This document shows, in pieces, positions 17,614-26,786 of a stretch of 64,000 bases of DNA (its first letter is position 1; each line of letters opens with the position of its first letter). This DNA comes from an uncultured Lachnospiraceae bacterium (GTDB taxonomy: Bacteria > Bacillota > Clostridia > Lachnospirales > Lachnospiraceae), in assembly GCA_900542015.1 (NCBI GenBank), contig UQLY01000004.1, forward strand, positions 157,739 through 221,738, in the 5' to 3' direction. The notes beneath the pieces were generated by a model that saw nothing but the letters and a program-made list of their open reading frames with translations, was not told the DNA's origin and did no database searches. The position numbers and the translations under genes are program-made.

Positions 17614-17961
17614 ATGAACGAAATTATCAAAGAAATCGAAGCGGCTCAGTTAAAAGAGAACGTACCTCAGTTTAACGTTGGCGATACCGTGAAAGTATAC
17701 GGTAAGATCAAAGAAGGTAACCGCGAAAGAATCCAGGTTTTTGAAGGGACTGTTATTAAGAAACAGGGCGGAAGCAACAGAGCAACCTTCACGGTAAGAA
17801 AAAATTCCAACGGCGTCGGCGTTGAAAAGACCTGGCCTTTACATTCTCCCAATGTTGAGAAGGTAGAAGTAGTAAGACAGGGTAAAGTAAGACGTGCAAA
17901 ACTCTACTATTTAAGAGACAGAGTCGGAAAGAAAGCAAAAGTAAAAGAATTAGTAAAATAG
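17614..17961 (+). CDS. rplS: 50S ribosomal protein L19
   Basis: The protein lies at the 30S-50S interface. The 115-residue length and segments such as FNVGDTVKVYGKIKEGNRERIQVFEGTV (split here for clarity as NVGDTVKVY and RIQVFEGTV) and KVRRAKLYYLRDR are diagnostic. AAGGAGATAGACACA precedes the ATG. It has its own promoter and a strong terminator and starts the rplS-lepB-rbgA-lepB-rnhB cluster. Confidence 0.98.
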   Translation: MNEIIKEIEAAQLKENVPQFNVGDTVKVYGKIKEGNRERIQVFEGTVIKKQGGSNRATFTVRKNSNGVGVEKTWPLHSPNVEKVEVVRQGKVRRAKLYYLRDRVGKKAKVKELVK

Positions 17962-17970
17962 TTCACGATC

Positions 17971-18008
17971 GGGGACAAATACGAAAGTACTTGTCCCCTT
18001 GCTTTTTT
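17971..18008 (+). terminator. Intrinsic terminator after rplS
   Basis: GGGGACAA and TTGTCCCC pair around a TAC/GTA extension with a GAAA tetraloop, followed by a T tract at 18003-18008. Confidence 0.85.
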
Positions 18009-18049
18009 ATGTAGTACAATGAAATGGAGAAAAAGATAAAGGAGCGCGT

Positions 18050-18631
18050 ATGGCAAAAAGAAAAGGTCTGACCTTTTATCAGAAAAAGAAAAAAATCAGT
18101 GCTTCTCTTATGAAGGAAATATGGAGTTATGTCTTTTTGGTTATAGCGTCAGTGCTGGTGGCGTTTGTGCTGGTGTTTTCCGTTGGAATGAAGACCAGCG
18201 TGATCGGCGTGTCCATGGAGCCTGCGCTTTATAACGGGCAGGAGGTTCTGGTAAACCGGCTGATCTATAAACTGGTGTCGCCAAAGAGCGGAGACGTGGT
18301 GGTGTTTCTGCCCAACGGGAACCAGAATTCCCACTATTATGTCAAGCGCGTTGTTGCCGAGCCGGGAGATACGGTCGTGATCAGGGAGGGCGTTTTGTAT
18401 GTCAACGATGTGCCCTATACAGAGGTGGAATTGGATAAAATTGCAGATCCGGGCATATTGGAAAATCAACTGACCCTGGAAAAGGATGAATATTTTGTGG
18501 TGGGAGATAATATCAACAACAGCGAGGACAGCAGATCGGGGAATATCGGACCTGTCCGCAGCGATTCAATTGTGGGAAAGGTATGGTTCCATATGGCGAG
18601 CTCGGAAAGCAATATGGGATTTGTAGAATAG
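18050..18631 (+). CDS. lepB: Signal peptidase I (first copy)
   Basis: This membrane-anchored serine protease removes signal peptides from exported proteins. A cytoplasmic basic tail is followed by one helix (SYVFLVIASVLVAFVLVFSVG). The catalytic Ser is in GVSMEPAL and the Lys in YYVKRVVAEPGD; the later box GDNINNSEDSR is also typical. Two such genes flank rbgA here. The paralogue at 19490 has the same motifs but differs elsewhere, so they may serve different substrates. Confidence 0.93.
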   Translation: MAKRKGLTFYQKKKKISASLMKEIWSYVFLVIASVLVAFVLVFSVGMKTSVIGVSMEPALYNGQEVLVNRLIYKLVSPKSGDVVVFLPNGNQNSHYYVKRVVAEPGDTVVIREGVLYVNDVPYTEVELDKIADPGILENQLTLEKDEYFVVGDNINNSEDSRSGNIGPVRSDSIVGKVWFHMASSESNMGFVE

Positions 18632-18639
18632 GTGGAGAA

Positions 18640-19497
18640 ATGAATTATCAGTGGTATCCGGGTCATATGACCAAAGCAAAGCGGATGATGGAAGAAAATA
18701 TCAAATTGATCGATCTGATGATCGAATTGGTGGATGCCAGGATTCCGTTAAGCAGCCGTAATCCGGACATTGACAGGCTGGGGCAGAATAAGGCGAGGCT
18801 TGTTTTATTAAACAAGGCGGATCTTGCCGACGCCGGGTGCAACGAGGCGTGGAAAGCGTTTTTCAAAGAAAAAGGGTATTTTGTGGTCGCGTTAAATTCC
18901 CGTACCAGAGAAGGCATGAAGGCAATCAACCCGATTGTGCAGGAAGCATGTAAGGAAAAGATCGAGAGAGACCGCAGAAGGGGTATTCTCAACAGACCCG
19001 TGCGGGCGATGGTCGTAGGGATTCCCAATGTGGGGAAATCCACCTTTATCAATTCCTTTGCGGGAAAGGCGTGCGCCAAGACCGGAAATAGGCCGGGGGT
19101 AACCAAAGGGAAACAGTGGATTCGTCTGAACAAAAATTTGGAGCTTTTGGATACGCCGGGGATTCTCTGGCCGAAGTTTGAGGATCAAAAGGTGGGTATG
19201 AGGCTTGCAATGATCGGCTCCATGAATGATGAAATACTGAATATAGAGGAATTATCCATAAACCTGATCGGCATTTTAAAGAGGGAGTATGGAGGCGTAT
19301 TGGAGAAGCGTTACGGCGTCAGTGAAGAATATGATGACGTCAAAGTGCTTGAAGAGATTGCGAAAAGCCGCAATTGTTATAAAAAAGGCGAAGAGCTGGA
19401 TTTGCCGAAGGCTTCGGCGATTTTGACGGATGATTTCAGAAGCGGAAGAATCGGCAGGATTACTTTGGAAAGACCGGAAGGAAACGAAGTTGAATAA
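18640..19497 (+). CDS. rbgA: Ribosome biogenesis GTPase RbgA/YlqF
   Basis: A circularly permuted GTPase needed for late assembly of the 50S subunit in Bacillus subtilis. The permuted motif order is visible: NKADLAD (G4) comes first, then GIPNVGKST (G1), and later LDTPGILWP (G3). The N-terminus MNYQWYPGHMTKA is typical, and GGTGGAG six bases upstream fixes the start. It lies between two signal peptidase genes, next to rplS, as in other Firmicutes. Confidence 0.95.
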   Translation: MNYQWYPGHMTKAKRMMEENIKLIDLMIELVDARIPLSSRNPDIDRLGQNKARLVLLNKADLADAGCNEAWKAFFKEKGYFVVALNSRTREGMKAINPIVQEACKEKIERDRRRGILNRPVRAMVVGIPNVGKSTFINSFAGKACAKTGNRPGVTKGKQWIRLNKNLELLDTPGILWPKFEDQKVGMRLAMIGSMNDEILNIEELSINLIGILKREYGGVLEKRYGVSEEYDDVKVLEEIAKSRNCYKKGEELDLPKASAILTDDFRSGRIGRITLERPEGNEVE

Positions 19498-20029
19498 GGC
19501 GTTAAAAGAGTTTTTAAATACCAGTATTTATATATTGATTGTGTTGCTTCTGACTTACTGCGTCGTCAATTTTGTAGGGCAGCGGACGGCGGTTATCGGT
19601 TCTTCCATGGAACCGACCTTAAGCGACGGGGATAATCTGATTGTAGACAAGATTACATATCGGATTCGGGAGCCGAAGCGGTTTGAGATTATTGTGTTTC
19701 CTTATCAATATGCTTCCGATACTTATTATATCAAGCGGATTATCGGGCTTCCCGGGGAAACGGTCAGAATTGACAATGAGGGCACGATTTATATCAACGG
19801 CGAGGCGCTGGAAGAAAACTACGGAAAGGAAGTCATCCGGGAGGCGGGGCTTGCTTCTGAAGAGATCGTGCTTGGCGACGACGAATATTTCGTCATGGGG
19901 GATAACCGCAACGACAGCGCGGACAGCCGGTTTGTCAGCGTCGGCAATATCAAGCGTGAAAATATTATCGGCAGGGCGTGGATCAGGATTTATCCTTTTC
20001 AAAAATTCGGAGTATTAAAACATATTTAA
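19490..20029 (+). CDS. lepB: Signal peptidase I (second copy)
   Basis: A second type I signal peptidase of about 179 residues with one N-terminal helix (TSIYILIVLLLTYCVVNFVG). The catalytic Ser is in GSSMEPTL and the Lys in YYIKRIIGLPGE; MGDNRNDSADSR is the late conserved box. The likely start is a TTG at 19490 with GGAAGG upstream, overlapping the end of rbgA by 8 bp. The open frame from the ATG at 19430 would overlap rbgA further and is less likely. Confidence 0.92.
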   Translation: MNKALKEFLNTSIYILIVLLLTYCVVNFVGQRTAVIGSSMEPTLSDGDNLIVDKITYRIREPKRFEIIVFPYQYASDTYYIKRIIGLPGETVRIDNEGTIYINGEALEENYGKEVIREAGLASEEIVLGDDEYFVMGDNRNDSADSRFVSVGNIKRENIIGRAWIRIYPFQKFGVLKHI

Positions 20030-20049
20030 GATACCTACGGAGAAAGGTC

Positions 20050-20814
20050 ATGGAAGAAAAGATCGGAGCAATCAAAGAAAAGCTGAAAAACTGGGAAGAC
20101 GCCAGGCTGTCGGAGTTTTTGGAACTTTACGGGGACGATGAAAGAAGCGGTGTGACGGCGTTGTGCGCCCATGCCGTCAAAAGAATGGCGGCATATGAAA
20201 AAGAGCTTGACCGGATAGAGGGCATGAAGGCGTATGAGAAAAAATATGCCGCATATAGCGCTGTCTGCGGAATAGACGAGGTCGGAAGAGGTCCCCTTGC
20301 GGGTCCGGTCGTGGCGGGAGCCGTGATTTTGCCAAAGGACTGCGATATTTTATACTTAAATGATTCCAAGAAGCTGACCCCGAAGATGCGGGAACGGTTG
20401 TATGACGAGATTATGGAAAAAGCGGTGGCGACCGGTATCGGTTTTGCATCGGAAAAGAGAATTGACGAAATCAATATTTTAAATGCAACTTATGAAGCAA
20501 TGCGCGAGGCTATTGGGAAATGTGAAAAACAACCCGATATATTATTAAACGACGCAGTTACCATTCCCGGCGTAGAGATCAGACAGGTGCCGATTATCAA
20601 AGGGGACGCAAAAAGCGTGTCCATAGCGGCGGCAAGCATTATTGCCAAGGTCACGAGGGACCGGCTGATGGTAGAAATGGACGAAAAATATCCGGGCTAC
20701 GGCTTTGCGTCAAATAAAGGATATGGAAGCAGCGAGCATATAGAAGCGCTGAAAAGGCAGGGACCTTGCGATATACATAGGAAAACCTTTATCGGGCATT
20801 TTGTGAAAGTATGA
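20050..20814 (+). CDS. rnhB: Ribonuclease HII
   Basis: The enzyme cuts the RNA strand of RNA-DNA hybrids, including single ribonucleotides in DNA. After a helical N-terminal extension of about 70 residues, seen also in Bacillus, the catalytic domain starts with CGIDEVGRGPLAGPVVAGAV (two acidic residues), followed by LNDSKKLTPKMRE and LLNDAVTI. The C-terminal SNKGYGSSEHIEAL is also conserved. GGAGAAAGG before MEEKIG decides the start. An RNase HI gene (rnhA) is present elsewhere in the window. Confidence 0.95.
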   Translation: MEEKIGAIKEKLKNWEDARLSEFLELYGDDERSGVTALCAHAVKRMAAYEKELDRIEGMKAYEKKYAAYSAVCGIDEVGRGPLAGPVVAGAVILPKDCDILYLNDSKKLTPKMRERLYDEIMEKAVATGIGFASEKRIDEINILNATYEAMREAIGKCEKQPDILLNDAVTIPGVEIRQVPIIKGDAKSVSIAAASIIAKVTRDRLMVEMDEKYPGYGFASNKGYGSSEHIEALKRQGPCDIHRKTFIGHFVKV

Positions 20815-20845
20815 GCTTTGCTTGTTTCTATAGATAGGATGGTAC

Positions 20846-22543
20846 ATGAGTTTACAATTATCCAATTTATTTCAGAATCAAAATAGCGTATCCGGCGTAA
20901 ATACAGACGTTTCGGGAACGGGAACGCGCGTACCCGTTGACGGCGCGCAGTCAGGTCCCGGCGGGGCGACGGTAGGAGGAAAGCCTTTGAGCGATTTTGC
21001 GCCGGGGAGCAGTCTGACCGGACAGGTCGTTTCCACAGGAAACGGTACGGTAACCATACAGCTTGCCGATTCGTCTCTGATCTCGGCTTCCTTAAGGGCG
21101 GGGATTTCTCTCAATGCGGGGAGCCAGGTTACGTTTCTTGTCAATTCCAACCACAACAATCAGATGGTGTTAAGCCCGTTATTTACCAATCTTTCCCAAA
21201 GTCCTAATGTGGAAAACGCGCTGCGCGCGGCGGAGCTGCCCTTAAATCCCCAAACGGCGGGAATGGTGGAAACCATGATGGAGCAGGGCATGAGCATTGA
21301 TAAAAATTCCCTGCTTGCCATGTACAGGCAGGTGGCGGGCAATCCGGGCATAGATAGTAAAACGGTCGTAAAACTGGCGCAGATGGACCTTGCGGTAAAC
21401 GAATTAAACGCCGGGCAGTTGGAGGCTTACGAAAATCTGAATCATCAGCTCTCAGGCAGTATCGGAGAGATTGCGGACGGCTTGCAGCAGGTCTTTGCAA
21501 ACGCACAAAGCGGTAATATGGACAGCCTGCTGCAGTTGTTTGACGGAATAGCACAATTGTTGCAAAGCGGAGAGAATGCCGCGTCGCAGACGGTGCTAAA
21601 CGGCGCGGGTGCGGCGGACGGGAACGGAATCGCCGCGAGAGATCCGGCGCCGGGACAGGGTGCGGACGGACCGTTGCTGCAGGAAATTTTGGATGAAAAG
21701 TCGCTGCAGGAGCTTTCGGGGTTGCTCAAACAGGCGGGAGCCGGCGAAGCGCTGGCGGAACTGACGGCAAAGGGAGAGATTCCGGCAAAGGAGGTTTTGC
21801 AGAATATCAATCAGTTGCTGCAAGACCACGCGGGGACGAAAGCGGAGACGGCGCAGAATCCGGCGGCGGGAGCGGAAGCGGCGCAGGATAACGGCGCTCT
21901 TTGGAAGGAATTGCTGTCGGGACCTGCTATGGGCAGGCTGTTAAAAGAGGTTTTGCAGAGAAACTGGATGATGGAGCCGAAGGATGTGGCGGATAAGGAA
22001 AAGGTGGACGCCTTTTTTGAACAGCTAAAGTCCCAGACGGGAAAATTAGCGTCGTTTACCGCCTCCGTCCTCGGAAAGGACGCGGTTCTGACCCAGAGTA
22101 CGAACCGGCTGGCGCAGAATATCGATTTTCTCAACCAACTGAACCAGACCTTTACCTATGTGCAGATCCCTTTAAAGATGAACGGACAGAATGCAAACGG
22201 GGATCTGTATGTCTATACGAACAAAAAGAATCTGGCGGCAAAGGACGGAAACGTCAGCGCTTTTTTGCATCTGGACATGGATCATCTGGGAAGCGTGGAC
22301 GTCTATGTGACCATGGAAAAGCAGAAGGTCAGCACCAATTTTAAAGTACGGGATGATTCCGTGCTGGATCTGATCGAGGAGCATATCGACTGGCTGAACG
22401 AACGGCTGCAAAAACGCGGTTATCTGCTCCATGCGACGGTAGAAAAGCAGGAGGAGGAAACTTCGGTGCTTCACGAGATGCAAAAGCAGATGGGGCAGCC
22501 GGCGCTGCCGATTGCACAGGTTTCTTTTGATGCAAGGGCGTAG
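20846..22543 (+). CDS. YlqG-like protein with FliK-type C-terminal domain
   Basis: A 565-residue protein rich in Gly, Ala, Asn and Gln, with long low-complexity stretches in the first 380 residues. The last 110 residues (from VQIPLKMNGQNANGDLYVY to TVEKQEEET) look like the flagellar hook-length control C-terminal domain. Its place between rnhB and an FlhB C-terminal homologue is the Bacillus ylqG-ylqH order. Because FliK contacts the C-terminal domain of FlhB, this gene and the next may form a reduced FliK/FlhBC-like pair. No other flagellar genes are in the window, so the function is unknown. Confidence 0.65.
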   Translation: MSLQLSNLFQNQNSVSGVNTDVSGTGTRVPVDGAQSGPGGATVGGKPLSDFAPGSSLTGQVVSTGNGTVTIQLADSSLISASLRAGISLNAGSQVTFLVNSNHNNQMVLSPLFTNLSQSPNVENALRAAELPLNPQTAGMVETMMEQGMSIDKNSLLAMYRQVAGNPGIDSKTVVKLAQMDLAVNELNAGQLEAYENLNHQLSGSIGEIADGLQQVFANAQSGNMDSLLQLFDGIAQLLQSGENAASQTVLNGAGAADGNGIAARDPAPGQGADGPLLQEILDEKSLQELSGLLKQAGAGEALAELTAKGEIPAKEVLQNINQLLQDHAGTKAETAQNPAAGAEAAQDNGALWKELLSGPAMGRLLKEVLQRNWMMEPKDVADKEKVDAFFEQLKSQTGKLASFTASVLGKDAVLTQSTNRLAQNIDFLNQLNQTFTYVQIPLKMNGQNANGDLYVYTNKKNLAAKDGNVSAFLHLDMDHLGSVDVYVTMEKQKVSTNFKVRDDSVLDLIEEHIDWLNERLQKRGYLLHATVEKQEEETSVLHEMQKQMGQPALPIAQVSFDARA

Positions 22544-22553
22544 GAGGGGCAGG

Positions 22554-22847
22554 ATGGAAGAGAAGAGAAAAAAACCGAAACAGGCGATCGCCTTATCCTA
22601 TGATCCTTCGGACGACGCGCCGAGAGTTATCGCTTCCGGTACGGGGATTTTGGCGGAAAAGATCATTGAGAAGGCAAAGGAAGAGGACATACCGATCCAC
22701 AAAGACGATCAACTGGCGCAGACCTTATCCAAGCTGGAAATCGGCGATATGATTCCGCCGGAGCTTTATGAGGTCGTGGCGGAAATCCTTGTATTTGTGG
22801 ACAGGATGGATAAGATTAAGGAAAAAATGGGAGACAGGAGACCATGA
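22554..22847 (+). CDS. Stand-alone FlhB C-terminal (export switch) domain protein, YlqH-like
   Basis: A 97-residue protein that matches only the cytoplasmic C-terminal part of FlhB/YscU (QAIALSYDPSDDAPRVIASGTGILAEKI is the characteristic region, here described in two parts: QAIALSYDPSDDAP and RVIASGTGILAEKI). The self-cleaving NPTH motif and the membrane domain of full FlhB are absent. GGAGGGG upstream of MEEKRKK supports the start. It overlaps the ABC-F gene by 4 bp. It is conserved next to ylqG in Firmicutes; its job is not established. Confidence 0.85.
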   Translation: MEEKRKKPKQAIALSYDPSDDAPRVIASGTGILAEKIIEKAKEEDIPIHKDDQLAQTLSKLEIGDMIPPELYEVVAEILVFVDRMDKIKEKMGDRRP

Positions 22848-24400
22848 GCATATTAAATGTAGAGCATCTGACCCACGGCTTCGGAGACAGGGCGATTTTT
22901 GAGGATGTATCTTTCCGGCTGTTAAAGGGAGAGCATATCGGACTGGTGGGAGCCAACGGAGAGGGTAAATCTACTTTTATGAATATCATTACCGGTAAGC
23001 TGCAGCCGGACGAAGGAAAGATTGAATGGGCAAAGCATGTGCGGGTAGGCTATCTGGACCAGCATACGGCGCTGGAAAAGGGAATGACCATAAGGGACGT
23101 GCTTTCTTCGGCTTTTTCCTTTTTGTATGAGCTGGAAGCTAAAATGAACGAACTGTACGAACTGATAGCGACGGCGGATGAACGGCAGATGGAGGAATAT
23201 ATGGAAGAGGTCGGAACGATTACGGATCTTTTGACCTATCATGACTTTTATCTGATCGACAGTAAGGTGGAGGAGGTTGCAAGAGCTCTGGGACTGACAC
23301 AGCTAGGGCTTGATAAGGATGTGACCGATTTAAGCGGCGGGCAGAGGACGAAGGTGCTGTTAGGAAAGTTACTGTTGGAAAAACCGGATATTCTGCTTCT
23401 TGACGAGCCGACGAATTATCTGGACGCGGAGCATATCGAGTGGCTGAAGCGATATCTGATTGATTATGAGAACGCGTTTATTCTTATTTCCCACGATATT
23501 CCTTTTTTAAACAGCGTCATCAATCTGATTTATCATATGGATCAATTAAAGCTGACCAGATATGCAGGGGATTATGACAGGTTTCAGGAAGCTTATGAAA
23601 TGAAAAAAGCGCAGTTAGAGGCGGCTTATAACAGGCAGCAGAAGGAAATCGCTGATTTGAAGGATTTTGTGGCGCGCAATAAGGCGCGGGTGTCCACTAG
23701 GAATATGGCGATGTCCAGACAAAAGAAGCTGGATAAGATGGACGTGATCACGCTGGCGGCGGAAAAGCCGAAGCCGGAATTTTATTTTAAGGAAGCGAGG
23801 ACTCCGGGAAAATATATTTTTCAGACGAAGGATCTGGTAATCGGTTATGACGAGCCGCTTTCGGTTCCGCTCAATCTTTCCATGGAGAGAAAGAGCAAAA
23901 TTGCCCTGATCGGAGCAAATGGAATCGGAAAGTCCACGCTGTTAAAGAGTATATTAGGGCTGATACCGCCTGTTTCGGGCTTCGCGCAGTTGGGAGAATA
24001 TCTTGCCGTCGGTTATTTTGAACAGGAAATGCGGCAGGATATCGATACTACCTGTATAGAAGAGATCTGGAATGAGTTTCCGGGTTTCAGCCAGTATGAG
24101 GTCAGAAGCGCCCTTGCCAAATGCGGGCTGACGACCAAACATATTGAAAGCAAGGTAAAGGTATTGAGCGGCGGCGAGCAGGCGAAGGTAAGGCTTTGCA
24201 AGATTATGAACAGGGAGAGCAATGTTTTGCTGCTGGACGAACCTACGAATCATCTGGATGCGGATGCAAAGGCTGAATTAAAACGCGCTCTGACAGAGTA
24301 CCGTGGCAGCATCCTTATGGTGTGCCACGAGCCGGATTTTTATGAAGACTGGGTAACGGATGTCTGGGATTGCAGCAAGTGGACGACCAAAACAGTATAA
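22844..24400 (+). CDS. ABC-F family ATPase
   Basis: A soluble protein with two ABC nucleotide-binding domains and no membrane part. The first domain has GANGEGKST (Walker A), LSGGQ and ILLLDEPTNYLD; the second has GANGIGKST, LSGGEQ and VLLLDEPTNHLD. A charged helical linker (about residues 245-315) joins them, as in ribosome-associated ABC-F factors. These act on the ribosome, in translation control or antibiotic protection. The subgroup cannot be fixed by eye. It overlaps the preceding gene, so it is probably co-expressed with housekeeping genes. Confidence 0.92.
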   Translation: MSILNVEHLTHGFGDRAIFEDVSFRLLKGEHIGLVGANGEGKSTFMNIITGKLQPDEGKIEWAKHVRVGYLDQHTALEKGMTIRDVLSSAFSFLYELEAKMNELYELIATADERQMEEYMEEVGTITDLLTYHDFYLIDSKVEEVARALGLTQLGLDKDVTDLSGGQRTKVLLGKLLLEKPDILLLDEPTNYLDAEHIEWLKRYLIDYENAFILISHDIPFLNSVINLIYHMDQLKLTRYAGDYDRFQEAYEMKKAQLEAAYNRQQKEIADLKDFVARNKARVSTRNMAMSRQKKLDKMDVITLAAEKPKPEFYFKEARTPGKYIFQTKDLVIGYDEPLSVPLNLSMERKSKIALIGANGIGKSTLLKSILGLIPPVSGFAQLGEYLAVGYFEQEMRQDIDTTCIEEIWNEFPGFSQYEVRSALAKCGLTTKHIESKVKVLSGGEQAKVRLCKIMNRESNVLLLDEPTNHLDADAKAELKRALTEYRGSILMVCHEPDFYEDWVTDVWDCSKWTTKTV

Positions 24401-24461
24401 AATGACGGGAGACCTTCCTATGCTATAGCATGGGATTGTGAGGAAAGTGAGGGAAAAGGGA

Positions 24462-25379
24462 ATGAGTGAAACAAAAAAGGGCTTAACCGGAAGCACGTTA
24501 AAGCTGATTGCGATCGGAGCGATGTTTATCGATCATTTCGGAGCGATTGTATTGGAGCATTACCTGATGCTGCATCTTGAAGAGATACAGGCGGGAGACG
24601 GAAAACTGATGTCGATTTATATGATCGATATGGTACTGCGGCTGATCGGTCGTTTGGGCTTCCCGATTTTTTGCTTTTTATTGATCGAGGGATTCGGCTA
24701 TACGAGAAGCAGGGGAAAATATGCGGCAAGACTTGGTTTGTTTGCGCTGATTTCGGAGGTGCCCTTTGATCTTGGATTCAACAATCAGATTTTGGAATTT
24801 ACGTATCAGAATGTATTCTTTACGCTGTTTATCGGTCTGCTGACCATATGGGGGATCGATGCGTTTTTGAAAAAGGCGGATGAGAAGCTGACGGGAACGG
24901 GCGGAGCGGTTTTACGGTTTGTGATAACCGCGGCGATTACAGCCGTGGGCATGGCTGCAGGAGAGCTTTTGAGAACCGATTATGCGGCGATCGGTGTGGG
25001 AACGATCGCAGTTATGTATCTGGCAAAGAAAAACGAAAGGGCGTGGCTTGGGATCATGGGCACCGTATCCGTGGCATGTATGGCAATCAGCTATGGCTTT
25101 GCCTGGGGATCGTGGATCTTTGGAGGAATCCTGCTGGTTATTTTGCTGATCGTTTTTCTTACGGCGGGGAAAAGACCCGGAAACGGCAGAACCCTTGCCG
25201 CGGGCTGCGGCGTCCTGACGATAGCGATGTCCGTCGAATTTACATCTTTTGCGACGGTGCCGATTGTAGCAAGCTATAACGGACAGCGCGGATGGAAGTT
25301 AAAATATGTTTTTTATTTGTTTTATCCGCTGCATATTTTATTTTGGTATTTTGTCAGTGTTTGTCTGGGAATTTATTAG
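24462..25379 (+). CDS. TraX family membrane protein (putative acyltransferase)
   Basis: About eight to nine hydrophobic helices spread over 306 residues. The N-terminal LKLIAIGAMFIDHFGAIVLE and the segment LRLIGRLGFPIFCFLLIEGFGYTRS (read as LGFPIFCFLLIEGF) are typical of TraX, the protein that acetylates F-pilin in E. coli. In Firmicutes, chromosomal TraX proteins occur without conjugation genes and their target is unknown. No transfer genes are near. The ATG at 24462 follows AAAGTGAGGGAAAAGGG; an upstream GTG at 24438 is the alternative. Confidence 0.85.
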   Translation: MSETKKGLTGSTLKLIAIGAMFIDHFGAIVLEHYLMLHLEEIQAGDGKLMSIYMIDMVLRLIGRLGFPIFCFLLIEGFGYTRSRGKYAARLGLFALISEVPFDLGFNNQILEFTYQNVFFTLFIGLLTIWGIDAFLKKADEKLTGTGGAVLRFVITAAITAVGMAAGELLRTDYAAIGVGTIAVMYLAKKNERAWLGIMGTVSVACMAISYGFAWGSWIFGGILLVILLIVFLTAGKRPGNGRTLAAGCGVLTIAMSVEFTSFATVPIVASYNGQRGWKLKYVFYLFYPLHILFWYFVSVCLGIY

Positions 25380-25439
25380 CCTGTATGATCCGGCGCGGGG
25401 ATGCCGGGAAGTTTCGTGTCTGGAGAGAGAAGGAGCGAA

Positions 25440-25817
25440 ATGAATACAAATTACGGCAGAAAGCAGAACGACCGACAGATCGGAGCAGTTTATGAGGAAA
25501 AGGCATGTGCTTTTCTAAAGGAAAAGGGATTGCGGATTGTGGAAAAGAATTTCCGGGTCAGACAGGGAGAAATCGATATTGTGGCGAGGGACCGCGCGAC
25601 CCTGGTCTTTGTAGAGGTTAAGTATCGCAAAAATGCGGCGAAAGGGCTGCCGGAGGAAGCGGTGGATTTCAAAAAGCAAAGGCAGATCAGCCGGGTAGCT
25701 TTGTTCTATTTATCCTTGCGGCGTTTACCGCTTTCTACGCCATGCCGTTTCGACGTGGTGGCGATCTGCGGGGAGGAGATCCGCTGGGTCCCCGATGCGT
25801 TTCCCTTTATAACCTAG
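25440..25817 (+). CDS. YraN/UPF0102 family nuclease-like protein
   Basis: A 125-residue protein with a restriction-endonuclease-like core: GAVYEEKACAFLKEKGLRIVEKNFR, then GEIDIVARD and VFVEVKYRK. The spaced Glu-Asp-Glu-x-Lys residues are the PD-(D/E)xK catalytic pattern. The family is widespread; its biological substrate is not settled, with a link to Holliday-junction-type DNA processing often suggested. AGAAGGAG before MNTNYG fixes the start. The common position near rnhB in Firmicutes is retained. Confidence 0.9.
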   Translation: MNTNYGRKQNDRQIGAVYEEKACAFLKEKGLRIVEKNFRVRQGEIDIVARDRATLVFVEVKYRKNAAKGLPEEAVDFKKQRQISRVALFYLSLRRLPLSTPCRFDVVAICGEEIRWVPDAFPFIT

Positions 25818-25842
25818 GCGGCGTCAGAGAGGTTTATTGCAA

Positions 25843-26721
25843 ATGGCAATCAAAAAACTAAAAGCGAGGTTTACGATGTATCCTGTAATCAGAAAAAGTG
25901 AGGCAAAAACGCATATGATACAAAATCAGTCCGGCGAAGCGGAATATCTGACTTTTCCCGGGCTGAGCGAACTTAGCTGTATCCGGCATCTTTTCAGCAC
26001 GAGGTTGGGCGGCGTCAGCGAAGGAATATATGCTTCCATGAATTTGAGCTTCACAAGGGGAGACGAAGAGCGCAGCGTATTGGAAAACTTTGACCGGATC
26101 GGAAAGATACTGGGCGTTGGCAGAGAACAGTTTGTCTTATCCCATCAGACCCATACGGATCATATCCGGATTGTTACAAAGGAAGATGCGGGCTGCGGGC
26201 TGACAAAGCCCTTGGCTTATGAAAATATTGACGGGCTGATTACAAAAGAAAAGGGATTGGTGCTGTCCACCTTTTACGCGGACTGCGTACCGATCTATCT
26301 GGCAGATCCGGTAAAGGAGGTCATCGGCTTGTGTCATTCGGGCTGGAAGGGGACCGTAAAGGAGATCGGGACAAAAACCGTCCGTATGATGCAGGAAAAC
26401 TTCGGCTGCAATCCGGCGGACATTCACGCAGCCGTTGCTCCGTCCATTTGCCAGGACTGTTACGAAGTGAGCGAAGACGTCATAAAAGAAATCCAAAAAA
26501 CCTTTCAGGAGACTGAAGCGCTTTTCTATCAAAAACCTAACGGCAAATACCAGCTGAATCTATGGAAAGCATGCGAACAGACGCTGTTAAAAGCGGGCTT
26601 AAACCCCGAAAATATTGAAATAACCGATATCTGTACCTGCTGTAACCCCGACTACCTGTTTTCCCACCGCGCCTCCCATGGCAAGCGCGGCAATCTGGGT
26701 GCCTTCCTGATGCTGGTATAA
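25843..26721 (+). CDS. pgeF: Peptidoglycan editing factor PgeF (laccase-domain/YlmD family)
   Basis: Copper/zinc-binding multicopper-oxidase-like proteins of this family have been linked to removal of wrongly built peptidoglycan precursors and also show purine nucleoside activity in vitro. Motifs are RHLFSTRLGGVSEG, SHQTHTDHI (metal His), FYADCVPIYLADP and GLCHSGWKGT, and near the end CTCCNPDYLFSHRA. Two starts are possible: the ATG at 25843 (GAGAGG 11 bases upstream) and the ATG at 25876 (GCGAGG six bases upstream). The gene ends in front of a structured repeat and converges with prs. Confidence 0.9.
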   Translation: MAIKKLKARFTMYPVIRKSEAKTHMIQNQSGEAEYLTFPGLSELSCIRHLFSTRLGGVSEGIYASMNLSFTRGDEERSVLENFDRIGKILGVGREQFVLSHQTHTDHIRIVTKEDAGCGLTKPLAYENIDGLITKEKGLVLSTFYADCVPIYLADPVKEVIGLCHSGWKGTVKEIGTKTVRMMQENFGCNPADIHAAVAPSICQDCYEVSEDVIKEIQKTFQETEALFYQKPNGKYQLNLWKACEQTLLKAGLNPENIEITDICTCCNPDYLFSHRASHGKRGNLGAFLMLV

Positions 26722-26786
26722 CATATAAAATCCCTGGCAGCGTGTAAACAAACACAGAGGGAAAGAAAAAAGGTTGCCAAAAAACA

